DNA from: Paenibacillus tyrphae
GTDB lineage: Bacteria; Bacillota; Bacilli; Paenibacillales; NBRC-103111
Reading direction: 5' to 3'
NCBI RefSeq assembly: GCF_000722545.1
Contig: NZ_JNVM01000010.1
Span: forward strand, 434,001-498,000
Length of the DNA stretch: 64,000 nucleotides
Each line of letters begins with the position of its first letter. Positions within the stretch are counted from its first letter, which is position 1. The translations under genes were made by a program, and so were the position numbers. The notes under the pieces are model-generated. The model searched no databases, was not told the DNA's origin, and was given only the letters and a program-made list of their open reading frames with translations. This document shows, piece after piece, positions 34,230 through 43,772 of the stretch.

Positions 34230-34831
34230 TCTACCGGGAAGCGCAGAATCGTTTTCCAGCCGGAGGGCGGAGTTTTTCGGGGATCGGTCAAATAAATTTC
34301 ATGATGCAATCCGTTTTGAACCAGTCCCCGCGCTTCCATGTAAGCGTGCATGCGCTCCACCGTTTCCGGCTCCGTCTCATAAGGGCCGACGTGAAGCATC
34401 TGCACGGACAACCCTTCGGCCATTGCCTCGTAGGCCACGTGAGCGATGTCGTCGGCAAGCTCTTTTTTCTTCAGGGTCGTCTTCTCCTTGGCCTCGGCCG
34501 CCAGGGCCCGGGTAACGAAGTCGGGCATACGGATCAGCAGCTTCCAGTGCCATTCCTGCCGCGGGACTTCCAGTGCGGGCTTGCCGGAATCCATCCACCA
34601 CAGCCCTTCCAGCTTCGGTACCGTAAAATCGGTCCCCTGCGCTTTGCCAAGTGCCTTGGCACCGTAAGCGGCTGCGTACAGCGCCGCGGCAGCCTGGGCG
34701 AACCGCTCGCCGTTCGGGTCGCCTTGCCCGGCAATCGTCAAGTATCGCGCTTCGCCGAAGCCTACAAGCTCCGGCTCCGTGCCGGCTTTGTAATAGGTTT
34801 TGTACGTTTTGGCAAGATCGAGCTTGTCCAT
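34211..34831 (-). CDS. GyrI-like small-molecule-binding protein
   Basis: A 206-residue protein of the GyrI-like (SOUL/effector-binding) superfamily. Features are KTYYKAGTEPELVGFGEARYLTIAGQGDPN, LEGLWWMD and the C-terminal GLHHEIYLTDPRKTPP-KTILRFPV. Such proteins bind or hydrolyse cytotoxic small molecules, or act as effector-binding domains; no DNA-binding domain is fused here. It is transcribed convergently to the YutE-like gene. Confidence 0.85.
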   Translation of the reverse strand: MDKLDLAKTYKTYYKAGTEPELVGFGEARYLTIAGQGDPNGERFAQAAAALYAAAYGAKALGKAQGTDFTVPKLEGLWWMDSGKPALEVPRQEWHWKLLIRMPDFVTRALAAEAKEKTTLKKKELADDIAHVAYEAMAEGLSVQMLHVGPYETEPETVERMHAYMEARGLVQNGLHHEIYLTDPRKTPPSGWKTILRFPVEQRDLS

Positions 34832-34882
34832 TCGTGCACGTCCTCTCTTCGTTTCGAATAGGATATAGCCCCAGCATAACGG

Positions 34883-34913
34883 GTTATCCCTGACAACCTA
34901 TTGTCAGGGTAAC
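34883..34913. promoter_or_regulatory. Inverted repeat upstream of the GyrI-like gene
   Basis: GTTATCCCTGACAA (34883-34896) and TTGTCAGGGTAAC (34901-34913) pair with one bulge around CCTA. It lies about 50-80 bp upstream of the minus-strand start, has no T tract, and could be an operator or leader hairpin. Confidence 0.45.
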
Positions 34914-34996
34914 GGAGCAGCTTCGAATTTTGCTCTATTTTATTCTCCGCCAGCCTTTTCCTCGGTTAGTATTTTACATACATAGTAGTATATTAA

Positions 34997-35025
34997 TTTA
35001 CTTATCGTCTCATTTCGTATACAAT
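34997..35025 (+). promoter_or_regulatory. Promoter of the SufR-like gene
   Basis: TTTACT (34997-35002) and TACAAT (35020-35025) are separated by 17 bp in an AT-rich stretch. Confidence 0.55.
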
Positions 35026-35103
35026 ATTTTTATTCATACGGTACAGCATAGCTTCGCCAGAATGAAACAGGCGGCCTGCATACAAGAAGGACGGTGAGAC
35101 CGC

Positions 35104-35742
35104 ATGAACCAGGAAACGGACGTATCGACGCGGCGCGTGATCCTCACGATGCTCAAGACCAAAGGGGCACTCAGCGTCGGGGACATGTCGAAGCAGCTAG
35201 GCATCACGGAAATGGCGGTGCGGCGGCACCTGAACACGCTGGAGCGGGATAATTTGATCGAATCGAAGCTGGTGCGGCAGGCGATGGGACGACCTTCGAA
35301 TCTGTATTCGCTGACATCGAATGCCGACGACTTATTTCCTAAAAAGTATCAGCATCTCGCGTTGGATCTGTTGGAAGAGCTGGAAGCTTCCTTGGGGGAA
35401 AGCAACGTGAACCTGCTGTTCGAGCGGCGCAAGGAGAGGCTGATCGGCCGCTATGGGGAGCGCATGAAAGACAAGCCGTTCGACGGACGCGTTCAAGAGC
35501 TTGCCGAGATTCAGAATGCGAATGGCTACATGGTCGAATTGGAGCCGACAGAGGGTGGCGGGTATTTGCTGAAGGAGTACAATTGCCCGATCTCTCAGGT
35601 AGCCAATCAATATAACCACGCTTGCCAATGCGAGCTCGCGATGTTTCAGCGTCTGCTCGGTCCGGAAGCCGAAGTGGAACGGACGGAATGTCTCGCCAAA
35701 GGCGGCGGCAAATGTACGTATGCCATTCGGCCAAACCAATAA
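35104..35742 (+). CDS. HTH regulator with cysteine-rich C-terminal domain (SufR-like)
   Basis: The 212-residue protein has an N-terminal winged helix (ALSVGDMSKQLGITEMAVRRHLNTLERDNLI) and a C-terminal domain with cysteines in LLKEYNCPI, NHACQCE and TECLAKGGGKCTY. This spacing resembles SufR/ArsR-like regulators that hold an Fe-S cluster. It may sense iron-sulfur status, oxygen or nitric oxide. Its targets are unknown; no suf operon is in this window. A bidirectional terminator follows. Confidence 0.82.
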   Translation: MNQETDVSTRRVILTMLKTKGALSVGDMSKQLGITEMAVRRHLNTLERDNLIESKLVRQAMGRPSNLYSLTSNADDLFPKKYQHLALDLLEELEASLGESNVNLLFERRKERLIGRYGERMKDKPFDGRVQELAEIQNANGYMVELEPTEGGGYLLKEYNCPISQVANQYNHACQCELAMFQRLLGPEAEVERTECLAKGGGKCTYAIRPNQ

Positions 35743-35787
35743 AAAAACCATCTCTTCTGCCGGATCTTCCGCAAGAGATGGTTTTTT
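35742..35787. terminator. Bidirectional intrinsic terminator
   Basis: AAAAAACCATCTCTT (35742-35756) is exactly complementary to AAGAGATGGTTTTTT (35773-35787), serving the convergent genes on both sides. Confidence 0.92.
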
Positions 35788-35793
35788 GCCGTT

Positions 35794-37203
35794 TCAGGAA
35801 GGGGGAGCCGCGTCGTTTTCGGACTTGGGTCGTTGGTTTTGGACCGTTCGAAGGTTCGTCGTATAAGTAATGCCGGCAGACAGCAGTCCGAACAGGAAAA
35901 ACGCGATAACCTTATCCAACGCCGGACTCCCGGACAGATCGAACAGTATCGTTTTGACAGCGAGGCAGATCAGCGTCAGGGAGCCCAGGGCCTGAAGCGG
36001 CCTTCGCCCCCGGTAAGCGCCCCACAACAGCAGCAATAGCGCGTACAAGCCCCAGACGGCCGATAGAGTAAGCTGCAGGTTAAGCCGTGGGGATAGCCCG
36101 TAATAGGCGAAGAAGTTGTGCGTTCCGCAAGCAAGTCCTCCGCCGACGGCCAGATGGCTGAGGAAGGCGAATCCATTGGACAACATCCGGTTGTCGTCTT
36201 CCCGCAATCGTTCGAAGCGGCCTTTGGCCGACAAATAAAACCCTACGGCGGCCAGCAGCGCCCAAGCCGGCATATTCCCGTGGACGAACGGGGAGGGGTT
36301 GCCGAACGGGTCTCTCGCCTCTGCCGCATTCCATGCGCTAAAAAGCCAGTAGCCGAAGACGCCCAGCCAGACGACGGCCGCTCCCCCTCGGAGCGCGTCC
36401 CATCGTTTTACGGTGCCGAGTCCCAGCATGGCGATAGCGGTGGGAAGCCACAGAAATACATGGGTGACCGGTTCCAGGGTCTGTTCCTTGAGAAAGTGGA
36501 GCGATGCGAGGAGGATGAGCATCATCCCGCCGAACAGCTTCATCAGGACGATCGTGGATAATTCGGCTAACCAGCGTCGGATCAGGCAGGCCAGGATGAC
36601 GTACAGCATCCCCATGAACAGCATCGGGTAGGCGATCGGTACGACCCGCTCCCCTAAGACGAATGCCCAGAAGCCGAAGACGGCGGCGTTCGCGATACCC
36701 AGAAACAGGTCGGTGCCTTCGTCTGCCCGTTTCTTCCATATCGAGACGGACAAGGCGCCAATGTAAAAAATATAAATCAGAAGCGCATAACGGTACGCAA
36801 GGCTCCAACCTTCGGCGTCTGGCTGGAGCTTCAAGTAAAGTACGAAATACAACAGCCAGGTGCCTGCGAATGCGGTGAATTTTAACTCGTTCCAATCGAG
36901 CCGGAGACTGAGTGTAAAATAGACGATATTCAATGCCAATAAGCCGGCCCAGAGCATCCAGCCTTCATCCGGGCCCGGGCCTACAATCAGGAGCGCCGGC
37001 CATCCTCCGAGCAGCGATACGTTCAAGAGGAGTCTTGACCGCCATTTGAAGGCGACCCAGCCGGCTCCTGCCGCAGTGGCCAGCATGCCTGTACCCGACG
37101 GAGGCCCTTGCCCTAGCGTAAGACAGAGCCCGTATAAAAAGACTCCCAGAATTACCACGGCTCCGGGCCAAAATGACGGCAACCTGTGCAGCCGTTCTTT
37201 CAT
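35794..37203 (-). CDS. Large polytopic membrane protein, DUF2339-like
   Basis: A 469-residue protein with about 14 hydrophobic segments separated by very short loops and a hydrophilic C-terminal tail (NQRPKSENDAAPPS). The evenly spaced helices, with charged residues at loop edges, and a motif like FDLSGSPALDKVIAFFLFG resemble DUF2339 membrane proteins. The large N-terminal coil of typical members is missing. Function unknown. Confidence 0.7.
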   Translation of the reverse strand: MKERLHRLPSFWPGAVVILGVFLYGLCLTLGQGPPSGTGMLATAAGAGWVAFKWRSRLLLNVSLLGGWPALLIVGPGPDEGWMLWAGLLALNIVYFTLSLRLDWNELKFTAFAGTWLLYFVLYLKLQPDAEGWSLAYRYALLIYIFYIGALSVSIWKKRADEGTDLFLGIANAAVFGFWAFVLGERVVPIAYPMLFMGMLYVILACLIRRWLAELSTIVLMKLFGGMMLILLASLHFLKEQTLEPVTHVFLWLPTAIAMLGLGTVKRWDALRGGAAVVWLGVFGYWLFSAWNAAEARDPFGNPSPFVHGNMPAWALLAAVGFYLSAKGRFERLREDDNRMLSNGFAFLSHLAVGGGLACGTHNFFAYYGLSPRLNLQLTLSAVWGLYALLLLLWGAYRGRRPLQALGSLTLICLAVKTILFDLSGSPALDKVIAFFLFGLLSAGITYTTNLRTVQNQRPKSENDAAPPS

Positions 37204-37326
37204 GCCTAACGTTCCTCCCCCGATATCGTGTTCCGTACTGAGTTACAATAATTGTAAGGGAACGGGGGAGGAGGGGATAAGTACTAATTTCATCTAGTAC
37301 TGGAACGCATGTTCTGATTTCGCCGG

Positions 37327-37539
37327 TTACTTGTTCAACGGAACGCTTTCCGAACCGAGCTGCTGACGGGGAGCGGCGGAAAGCTCGTTCAAATGGACTG
37401 CCGCAAGTTCGAAGGCGGGGCGTTCATCGGCGACGATCGCCGACGGCTCCGACTGCTTGTGCCGCTTCTCGGACGACGGTTTCAGCAGAACGCATATCGA
37501 AATCCCCGCAAAGCAGATGACCAGTACATTCAGTATCAT
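37327..37539 (-). CDS. Small single-pass membrane protein, unknown
   Basis: A 70-residue protein: MILNVLVICFAGISICVLL is one membrane segment, followed by a hydrophilic tail. I chose ATG 37539 because GGGAGG lies 8 nt upstream. No family recognised. Confidence 0.55.
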   Translation of the reverse strand: MILNVLVICFAGISICVLLKPSSEKRHKQSEPSAIVADERPAFELAAVHLNELSAAPRQQLGSESVPLNK

Positions 37540-37577
37540 GGAATGGACCTCCCTCCGGCTGGCTATCATCTTTAGAT

Positions 37578-37620
37578 AAAAAAAACAGCAGGTCTGCCGC
37601 GGTTAGCGGGACCTGCTGTT
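37578..37620 (-). terminator. Intrinsic terminator overlapping the LCP gene stop
   Basis: AACAGCAGGTC pairs with GACCTGCTGTT; on the minus strand eight T follow. One arm lies inside the last codons of the LCP gene and the stop codon lies in the inner loop. Confidence 0.85.
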
Positions 37621-38733
37621 CTTGATCATCGTGCCGGTTTCCTTTTCCTTAATTTTTACAGGAGTGGGGTCGATTCCGAAGCGCTTGCTGTACAAGCTGT
37701 AGGTCGAACCGGTTACGGTAGTCCCCGGGATTTCGGCCGGAAGGCCCCGCTGCGTCCGCAAAGAGGCGATCGCTGCGGTAAGCTCGTCTTCTTTTACAAC
37801 AATGAAAGGGCTGTCCCATCGTCCGTCCAAATGGATGAATTCGATATGGTCGGGCTTCAGCTTCTGGAAGGAAAGCACAAACCGGCGAAGCTCATCAGAA
37901 GGAATATCCGTTTTTACGCTTTCTCCGGCGATTTTCAGCAATCCGCTCCATTGGGTAATCCCGCTGAACGACGTCATCTTTTGCAGGAGCTTATCGAGTA
38001 CTTCCTGCTGGCGCTGGTTGCGGGCGAGGTCCGAGGACTCTTCGGTGCCCCGGTTGGATTTGCGGTAGCGTAAGAAATCAAGCATTTGCTTGCCATTTAG
38101 CGTCTGAAACCCTTTTTTCAGATTGATATCCGTACCGTCTTCATCGTCGACGTAGCGCATATCCATATCGACGTTCATTTCGATTCCGCCGAGCTCGTCG
38201 ACGACATTGCGGAAGCCGTCGAAGTTGATCGCCGCCATATAATCGATCGGTACGTTGAACATGTTGCCGTACAGCTCTTTCGTCTTCTGAATCGCGGTGT
38301 CCTTATCCTGTATGTAATAGTATGCGTAATAGTAGTTCGCTTTTTGGCTGGAAAGACCGAACTCCTTCGGCTTCATCTCCAGATCGCGGGGGATGGAAAC
38401 GACTGTGGCGGAGCGGGTCTCCGGATTCAGCGAGACAAGCATCAGCACATCGGTGTTCAGTGAGCCGCCGCTGCCTTCGCGGTTGTCGATCCCTGTCAGC
38501 AAAAAGGTCATCGGCTTGAAGTTCTCCGTAGAACCAACCAGACCGTTAAATCCTTGCTGGGTCGTCTTTACCGGCGGGGCCACGGACATATTTTCCAGCG
38601 CTTTGTCGGCTTGATGCAGCAAATATCCGGCGTAAGCGACGGCGCCTACGCCAAGCAGGGCAAGACCTATAATAACATTCCGCAAGGTTTTGCGGGGTTT
38701 GATCGTCAGATTTTGTCGGGAAGGAACCATCAT
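37603..38733 (-). CDS. LytR-CpsA-Psr (LCP) family protein
   Basis: The 376-residue membrane-anchored protein has one N-terminal helix (about 18-40) and an extracellular LCP domain with LLTGIDNREG, LNTDVLMLVSLNPETRSATVVSIPRDLEM, DGFRNVVDELGGIEM and LDFLRYRKS. LCP enzymes ligate wall teichoic acids or other polymers to peptidoglycan at the cell surface. It is monocistronic, and diverges from the lipoprotein and two-component operon. Confidence 0.93.
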   Translation of the reverse strand: MMVPSRQNLTIKPRKTLRNVIIGLALLGVGAVAYAGYLLHQADKALENMSVAPPVKTTQQGFNGLVGSTENFKPMTFLLTGIDNREGSGGSLNTDVLMLVSLNPETRSATVVSIPRDLEMKPKEFGLSSQKANYYYAYYYIQDKDTAIQKTKELYGNMFNVPIDYMAAINFDGFRNVVDELGGIEMNVDMDMRYVDDEDGTDINLKKGFQTLNGKQMLDFLRYRKSNRGTEESSDLARNQRQQEVLDKLLQKMTSFSGITQWSGLLKIAGESVKTDIPSDELRRFVLSFQKLKPDHIEFIHLDGRWDSPFIVVKEDELTAAIASLRTQRGLPAEIPGTTVTGSTYSLYSKRFGIDPTPVKIKEKETGTMIKNSRSR

Positions 38734-39020
38734 TCAACCTCCTGTCAAGGCTCTTTCGAAACACTGTCTACCATAATAACGCAAAACATGGAGCAAAAGG
38801 TTACAAAAATATTAAAAATTCGCCAAATCTTTTGTCATCGTTTTGTTACCTTCTTCTTTTGACAAACGATTACAATGGAATAGAGGTGCTCTTTTTCATC
38901 CTAAAAAATGAGCCGGATCACACGCCTCCCGGCCTCGTCGATTGATTTTTGCAAGAGGAAAGGCTATCATGTGAAAAAAACGAAACCCGGACGTTCGGAC
39001 CACCGCTTGGGGAGTGACAT

Positions 39021-40289
39021 ATGACGATGAAGAGAAAAGCGGCGGCGGCTTGGCTGGCGCTGGTTTTAGGCTGTACGGGCTGCGGCTTCATGGAGCAGCC
39101 GGGGGCATATATGCGGCTGCCGAAGCTCCCGGCCGAGCAGGAGGCGCTGAAGCTAACGATCGAACGGTCGCTGCCGGAAGGCGCGGCGTTGATCCGCCCC
39201 CGTAAGGCGGAGCAGAAGGGAGCGTTCTCGCTGATCGATTTGGACGGTGACGGCAGCGAGGAAGCGGTGTTCTTTTATAAGATCAAAAACAAGGAACAGC
39301 TGAATGGCGAAATATGGAGAATGAAGGATGGCTCGTGGCAGCGTCTTGACCGGTTCGAGGGCGCCGGCTTCGAGCTGGATTCGCTGACGTTTGACGATGT
39401 GGTGCAAAAGGGGCGGAAGGACGTTATCGCGGGCTATTCGACGGGAGCGGAATCGGCCAAAGGCTTGGCGGTCTATTCCTTGGAGGCCGGACGGATGGTG
39501 AAGAAGCTGGAGCTGCCGTATACGGACTATGTCATTGACGATCTGAACGGAGACGGAAAGAAAGATCTAACGGTCATTGTACACGACAGGGGAGTGTCGT
39601 CCAACGCAACCCTCTATCAATATGATAACGAGCTGCGCAAGCTGGGAAGCGTCCGTTTGGATTCGACCGTAAACGATTATTATAACGTGCTCGGAGGGCG
39701 CGTGTCGGCGGACAAGCGGGGTGTCGTGCTCGATGCTTCGGTAGGCGCTCATTCCTCGAATACCGAGCTGCTTGTGTACGAGGGAGGGAAGCTCAAACGG
39801 GCGCTAAATCCTCAAACGACCTACAAAGCTTACTCGGGCAAAAGCGAAGACGCCGACGGCGACGGCATCATCGAAATATCCGGCATGTACGATCCGCCAG
39901 GCTACGAGAACGAGGCGATGGTCAACATCCCTTGGATCGAGACGTTTGCCAAATGGGACGGCGTACGGGGACTTACGACGGTGCTGGAACGTTATTTTAA
40001 CGGTGAATACGGATATACCTTTGACATTCCGCCGGAGTGGAAAGGCCGGTTTACGGTGAAGAAGACAGAGGGGGCCGTCCGTTTCGTGAATACCGGGGAC
40101 GGGAAGCTGCTGGCCGAGATTCGGATATTTCCGCAGGCGGAATGGACGGAGGACAATAAGTCATGGACCGTATTGAGTCGGACGATGGATCAAGTGTATG
40201 CCATCGATGCGAACGGGGCGGCTTATCGAAGCTTTTTCCGCTTGCTATCGGAAGCAAGAGCCGAAGGGGGGAACCAGACGCATGGGTAA
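39021..40289 (+). CDS. Lipoprotein with VCBS/FG-GAP-like repeats
   Basis: A 422-residue lipoprotein (lipobox VLGCTGC, two possible Cys). The mature part holds calcium-site-like DLDGDGSEEA, DLNGDGKKDL and DADGDGIIE segments, typical of FG-GAP/VCBS beta-propeller-like repeats. It overlaps the response regulator gene by 8 bp, so it is probably an accessory surface sensor of the two-component system that follows. Confidence 0.82.
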   Translation: MTMKRKAAAAWLALVLGCTGCGFMEQPGAYMRLPKLPAEQEALKLTIERSLPEGAALIRPRKAEQKGAFSLIDLDGDGSEEAVFFYKIKNKEQLNGEIWRMKDGSWQRLDRFEGAGFELDSLTFDDVVQKGRKDVIAGYSTGAESAKGLAVYSLEAGRMVKKLELPYTDYVIDDLNGDGKKDLTVIVHDRGVSSNATLYQYDNELRKLGSVRLDSTVNDYYNVLGGRVSADKRGVVLDASVGAHSSNTELLVYEGGKLKRALNPQTTYKAYSGKSEDADGDGIIEISGMYDPPGYENEAMVNIPWIETFAKWDGVRGLTTVLERYFNGEYGYTFDIPPEWKGRFTVKKTEGAVRFVNTGDGKLLAEIRIFPQAEWTEDNKSWTVLSRTMDQVYAIDANGAAYRSFFRLLSEARAEGGNQTHG

Positions 40290-40989
40290 AATACTTATTC
40301 TGGAAGACGAAGATTCGATCCGCAGCTTTGTCGTCGTCAACCTGAAGCGGCAGGGGTACGACATTACGGAGGCGGTTACCGGAGACGAGGCGCTGGCACT
40401 GCTGAAGCAGGACGATAGCTTCGATATTGCGCTGCTCGACGTCATGGTGCCGGGAATCGACGGCTTCGAGGTATGCCGGCGGGTGCGGGAATTTAATGAG
40501 CGGATCGGCATCATCTTTCTGACCGCCAAAGTACAGGAGCAGGACAAAGTGATGGGGCTGTCGCTCGGAGCGGACGATCATATCGGCAAGCCGTTCAGTC
40601 CGGGGGAGCTGATGGCGCGCATCGGGTCGCTGCTGCGCCGTGTCCGTAGGCAGCCGGCCGGCGGGGAGGACAGCGGCACGCTGCGCTCCGGTCCGTTCGA
40701 AATTCATCCGGAGAAAGTCGAGTTCCGCAAAAACGGAGAACGGATCGATCTGACCCCAACCGAGTTTGCTTTGATCCAGCGCCTGATCGAAAAAGAAGGC
40801 TCCCCGCTGAGCCGAAACGATCTGCTCGATGAGATCTGGGGCGTCCAATACATCGGAGATCCGAAAATCGTCGATGTCAACATCCGCAGGCTCCGTCAAA
40901 AAGTAGAGGAGGACCCGTCCGCTCCGAAATTCATCGAGACGGTATGGGGCTTCGGCTACCGCTGGCAAGGGCGGGACGCCTCGACATGA
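40282..40989 (+). CDS. OmpR-family response regulator
   Basis: The 235-residue regulator has a receiver domain (acidic pocket LEDED, phosphoacceptor Asp in ALLDVMVPG, Lys in DDHIGKPF) and an OmpR-type winged-helix domain (LTPTEFALIQRL, SPLSRNDLLDEIWG, VDVNIRRLRQKVEEDP). It starts inside the lipoprotein gene and overlaps the histidine kinase start (ATGA), so all three are translationally coupled. Confidence 0.95.
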   Translation: MGKILILEDEDSIRSFVVVNLKRQGYDITEAVTGDEALALLKQDDSFDIALLDVMVPGIDGFEVCRRVREFNERIGIIFLTAKVQEQDKVMGLSLGADDHIGKPFSPGELMARIGSLLRRVRRQPAGGEDSGTLRSGPFEIHPEKVEFRKNGERIDLTPTEFALIQRLIEKEGSPLSRNDLLDEIWGVQYIGDPKIVDVNIRRLRQKVEEDPSAPKFIETVWGFGYRWQGRDAST

Positions 40990-42452
40990 AGCTGCGGAGA
41001 AGTCTGAGGCGGCAGGTCGTCATGCGCTTTTTGGGGATCGTTCTGCTAACGCTTATTCTGATGGAAGGCGTCTTTTTCTTTGCCGTCCGCCAGTTTTATT
41101 ATAACGGCATCGCCAATGTGCTGACCAACCATGCCGTCGTTTCGGCGAACTTTTACGCCAATTTTGCGGGGGATTTGTTTTACAATAATTTGAGCCAGCA
41201 TTTGAACCGCATGGTGCAGTATTTCGCTTACGAAACGGCGGAGCTGGAAATTGTGGACCGTAACGGCACGGTGCTGGCGGCATCCAGCGGTTTTGCCGTC
41301 CAGGAGAGTATTCGGACTAGCGATGTGAAGGAGGCTTGGTCGGGCCGGACGGGGGTGTGGACCGGCAATCAAGCGGTAACCAACGAGCGCGTGATGGCGG
41401 TCTCCAATCCGCTCGTCTATCAAGGGCAGACGCTGGCGGTGATCCGGTATGTCACTTCCTTGACGGAGGTAGACCGGGTGCTGCGCACGATCTACGCCGT
41501 ATCGGCGGGTGTCGGCGTCGTCGTGCTGCTGCTGGTGCTGCTCGTCAGCCTTCCCTTCGCCAATTCGATCGTCCGACCGATCAAACGGATGACGGCTGCA
41601 TCCGCCGAGATGGCCAAAGGCCGCTTCGATGTACGGGTCAACGAATCGTATGACAACGAGATCGGCGAGCTGGCGGGGACGTTGAATTATATGGCCCGCG
41701 AGATCGTGCGCAGCGAAGCGCTGAAGAACGATTTTATTTCTTCCATTTCTCACGAGATTCGGACGCCGCTAAGCAGCATTAAGGGCTGGAGCGAAACGAT
41801 TCTGACCGGCGGCATGGACGACAAGGAAGAGACGCGGCTCGGGCTCGGCATTATTACGAAGGAAACCGACCGCTTGATCGGTCTCGTCGAGGAGCTGCTT
41901 GACTTCTCCAGGCTGCACGAGAAAAGCATTACCCTTGATCTCGCCCGGGTGCCGATGAACGAGCTGCTGGGGGAGGCGGTGCTGCAAATGCGTTCCAAGG
42001 CGGAGCAAAAGCGGATCGACCTTCAATTGAGCGTACCTTCCGAACCTGTGACGGTCATCGGGGATACGAATCGGCTGAAGCAGGTTTGTTTGAATTTGAT
42101 CGATAACGCGCTCAAATTTACCGGGCCGGATGGACACATTGCTATTTCTCTGGAGCGGGAGGACCGGGACGCCGTCGTGCGCGTTGCGGATAACGGTATT
42201 GGGATATCGCGCGAGCATTTAGGAAACGTCCAAACGAAGTTTTATCAGGCGGACCCGAAAGCGGAAGGAACCGGCATCGGACTCGCCATTTGCCGGGAAA
42301 TCGTCGACCTGCATCAAGGCGCGATTCGGCTAGATTCGGCAGAAGGGGAAGGAACGACCGTAACGGTCCGTCTGCCGTTGGAAGAGGCTGAGGCTCAGGG
42401 GGCGGAAGTCTCCGGCACGTCATTTGACAAGCCTGATTCCAATGGGGGATAA
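40986..42452 (+). CDS. Sensor histidine kinase
   Basis: The 488-residue kinase has two membrane helices (about 10-32 and 175-195) around an extracellular sensor domain of about 140 residues, a HAMP domain, the phosphoacceptor motif SHEIRTPLSSIKGWSE, and the ATPase boxes NLIDNALKFTG, VADNGIGI and GTGIGLAICREIV. ATG 40986 overlaps the response regulator stop. The signal is unknown. Confidence 0.95.
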   Translation: MKLRRSLRRQVVMRFLGIVLLTLILMEGVFFFAVRQFYYNGIANVLTNHAVVSANFYANFAGDLFYNNLSQHLNRMVQYFAYETAELEIVDRNGTVLAASSGFAVQESIRTSDVKEAWSGRTGVWTGNQAVTNERVMAVSNPLVYQGQTLAVIRYVTSLTEVDRVLRTIYAVSAGVGVVVLLLVLLVSLPFANSIVRPIKRMTAASAEMAKGRFDVRVNESYDNEIGELAGTLNYMAREIVRSEALKNDFISSISHEIRTPLSSIKGWSETILTGGMDDKEETRLGLGIITKETDRLIGLVEELLDFSRLHEKSITLDLARVPMNELLGEAVLQMRSKAEQKRIDLQLSVPSEPVTVIGDTNRLKQVCLNLIDNALKFTGPDGHIAISLEREDRDAVVRVADNGIGISREHLGNVQTKFYQADPKAEGTGIGLAICREIVDLHQGAIRLDSAEGEGTTVTVRLPLEEAEAQGAEVSGTSFDKPDSNGG

Positions 42453-42523
42453 TGGAAAAGATCGAGGCGAATCCGCATCCATTCGCACGTTCGACTTTTT
42501 CACTTTCTGGAAAGGGAGGATGA

Positions 42524-43093
42524 ATGATGTCTTACGATGTAGCGATTATCGGAGCAGGACCTGCAGGAGCAAGCGCTGCCCTCTTCACGGCGAAGGCGGG
42601 CAAGAAGACGCTGGTGATTGATAGCGATCAGAGCATTACGAAACGCGCTTGGGTGGAGAACCACTACGGCGTAGCGGAGATTACCGGGCCGGACCTGGTG
42701 GAGATCGGGAAGAAGCAGGCGGCCAAGTTCGGAGCCGAGCTGGTACAAGGCAAAGTCGTCACCGTTGCGAAGGAAGGCGAAGGATTCCGCTTGGAGACGG
42801 AAAACGGAAGCTACGAAGCGAAGCATGTCGTGCTCGCCACGGGGCTTAACGCCGAGCTGGCGCAGCAGATCGGCGTAAATACGAAGCCGGGAACCGAGCC
42901 GAGGATCAAGACCGTAGTCGACGCTACCCCGGAGGGCAAGACGAACGTGCCGGGCATCTGGGCGGCCGGGACCGCAGCGGGCGTGAGCGTGCATACGATC
43001 ATTACCGCGGGCGACGGGGTCAAGGTTGCGATCAATTTGATCAGCGAACTGAACGGCGAACGGTATGTCGACCATGACGTGTTGAAAGCGTAA
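42524..43093 (+). CDS. Short NAD(P)/FAD-dependent oxidoreductase (thioredoxin-reductase-like)
   Basis: A 189-residue flavoprotein beginning MMSYDVAIIGAGPAGASAAL (FAD loop), with the second FAD motif VPGIWAAGTAAG. It corresponds to the FAD-binding part of thioredoxin-reductase-like proteins; the separate NADPH domain and the redox CXXC are absent. Single-domain members of this length occur in bacilli with unknown role. Terminator follows. Confidence 0.85.
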   Translation: MMSYDVAIIGAGPAGASAALFTAKAGKKTLVIDSDQSITKRAWVENHYGVAEITGPDLVEIGKKQAAKFGAELVQGKVVTVAKEGEGFRLETENGSYEAKHVVLATGLNAELAQQIGVNTKPGTEPRIKTVVDATPEGKTNVPGIWAAGTAAGVSVHTIITAGDGVKVAINLISELNGERYVDHDVLKA

Positions 43094-43104
43094 ATGTGCA
43101 AAAA

Positions 43105-43139
43105 GGCGGCCTCCAGCTATGGAGGGCCGCCGTTTTTTT
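43105..43139 (+). terminator. Intrinsic terminator
   Basis: GGCGGCCTCC (43105-43114) pairs with GGAGGGCCGCC (43121-43131), followed by seven T. Confidence 0.9.
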
Positions 43140-43772
43140 AGAGTTTATACTTCATTTTCGGCTTCCTGCGGGCCATCGGATTGATTTCCTTTTCGCGACA
43201 GGCTACATTTGTAGCTGTCCAAATGCGCAATCTGAGAGGGTAGCAAGGGGGCTGGTCGATAGGGCTTAAAAATAGAGGAACCCGGATGCGTTATTAGAAT
43301 GCTTTGGGCTGTTGACGAGTACATAGCGGAACTCAAAGTGCTTTAACCTTGTCGAAAAATGTTCAAGCTGCCGAGAACGAAGGCATTAAGGTATTTCCGG
43401 TTCCGCTATTGAGGATATGCCGGCGAAGTTCAATCGAATAACGCACGGTATTTCCTCTATTTTGTCATGGACCCAAGTTACAAACGCCTGCGTTCGACAA
43501 CCCGTCTCTCCGCCGATAACTTTCTCGGGTCGTAACTCGCCATTCGTAGATCGTCACTTGTAACTATCCTCTGTGATACCCATCGCTTATATCTCTTCAA
43601 TTTGTAACTCCCCACTCACGACTTGTAAAGTCCAGTGCTGCTTATAACTCTCCAACTCGCCACTTGTAACTTTCGTCGCTAAGGAACCCTTTACACTTGC
43701 GCCGAAAGTGCGGGTCAGGCCGATTCAAGGGTTGCTTTAAAAGCAGCAGGAGCAGGGCTCCTCCGACGTGAT
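43140..43772. other. Gene-free stretch with degenerate tandem repeats
   Basis: About 630 bp with no frame that has a ribosome site or recognisable product. Its right part (43511-43675) is built from decayed repeats containing TAACT. Confidence 0.6.
43511..43675. repeat. Degenerate tandem repeat, period about 20-22 bp
   Basis: TAACT recurs at 43517, 43533, 43561, 43605, 43645 and 43667, with a variant (TAAAG) at 43625. The surroundings of several copies resemble TCGCCACTTGTAACTTTC. Most spacings are near 20-22 bp or twice that. Confidence 0.6.

Noticed and set aside
43145..43336. Minus-strand 63-codon frame in the repeat-rich gap
   Set aside because: No ribosome site, low-complexity composition and no domain.
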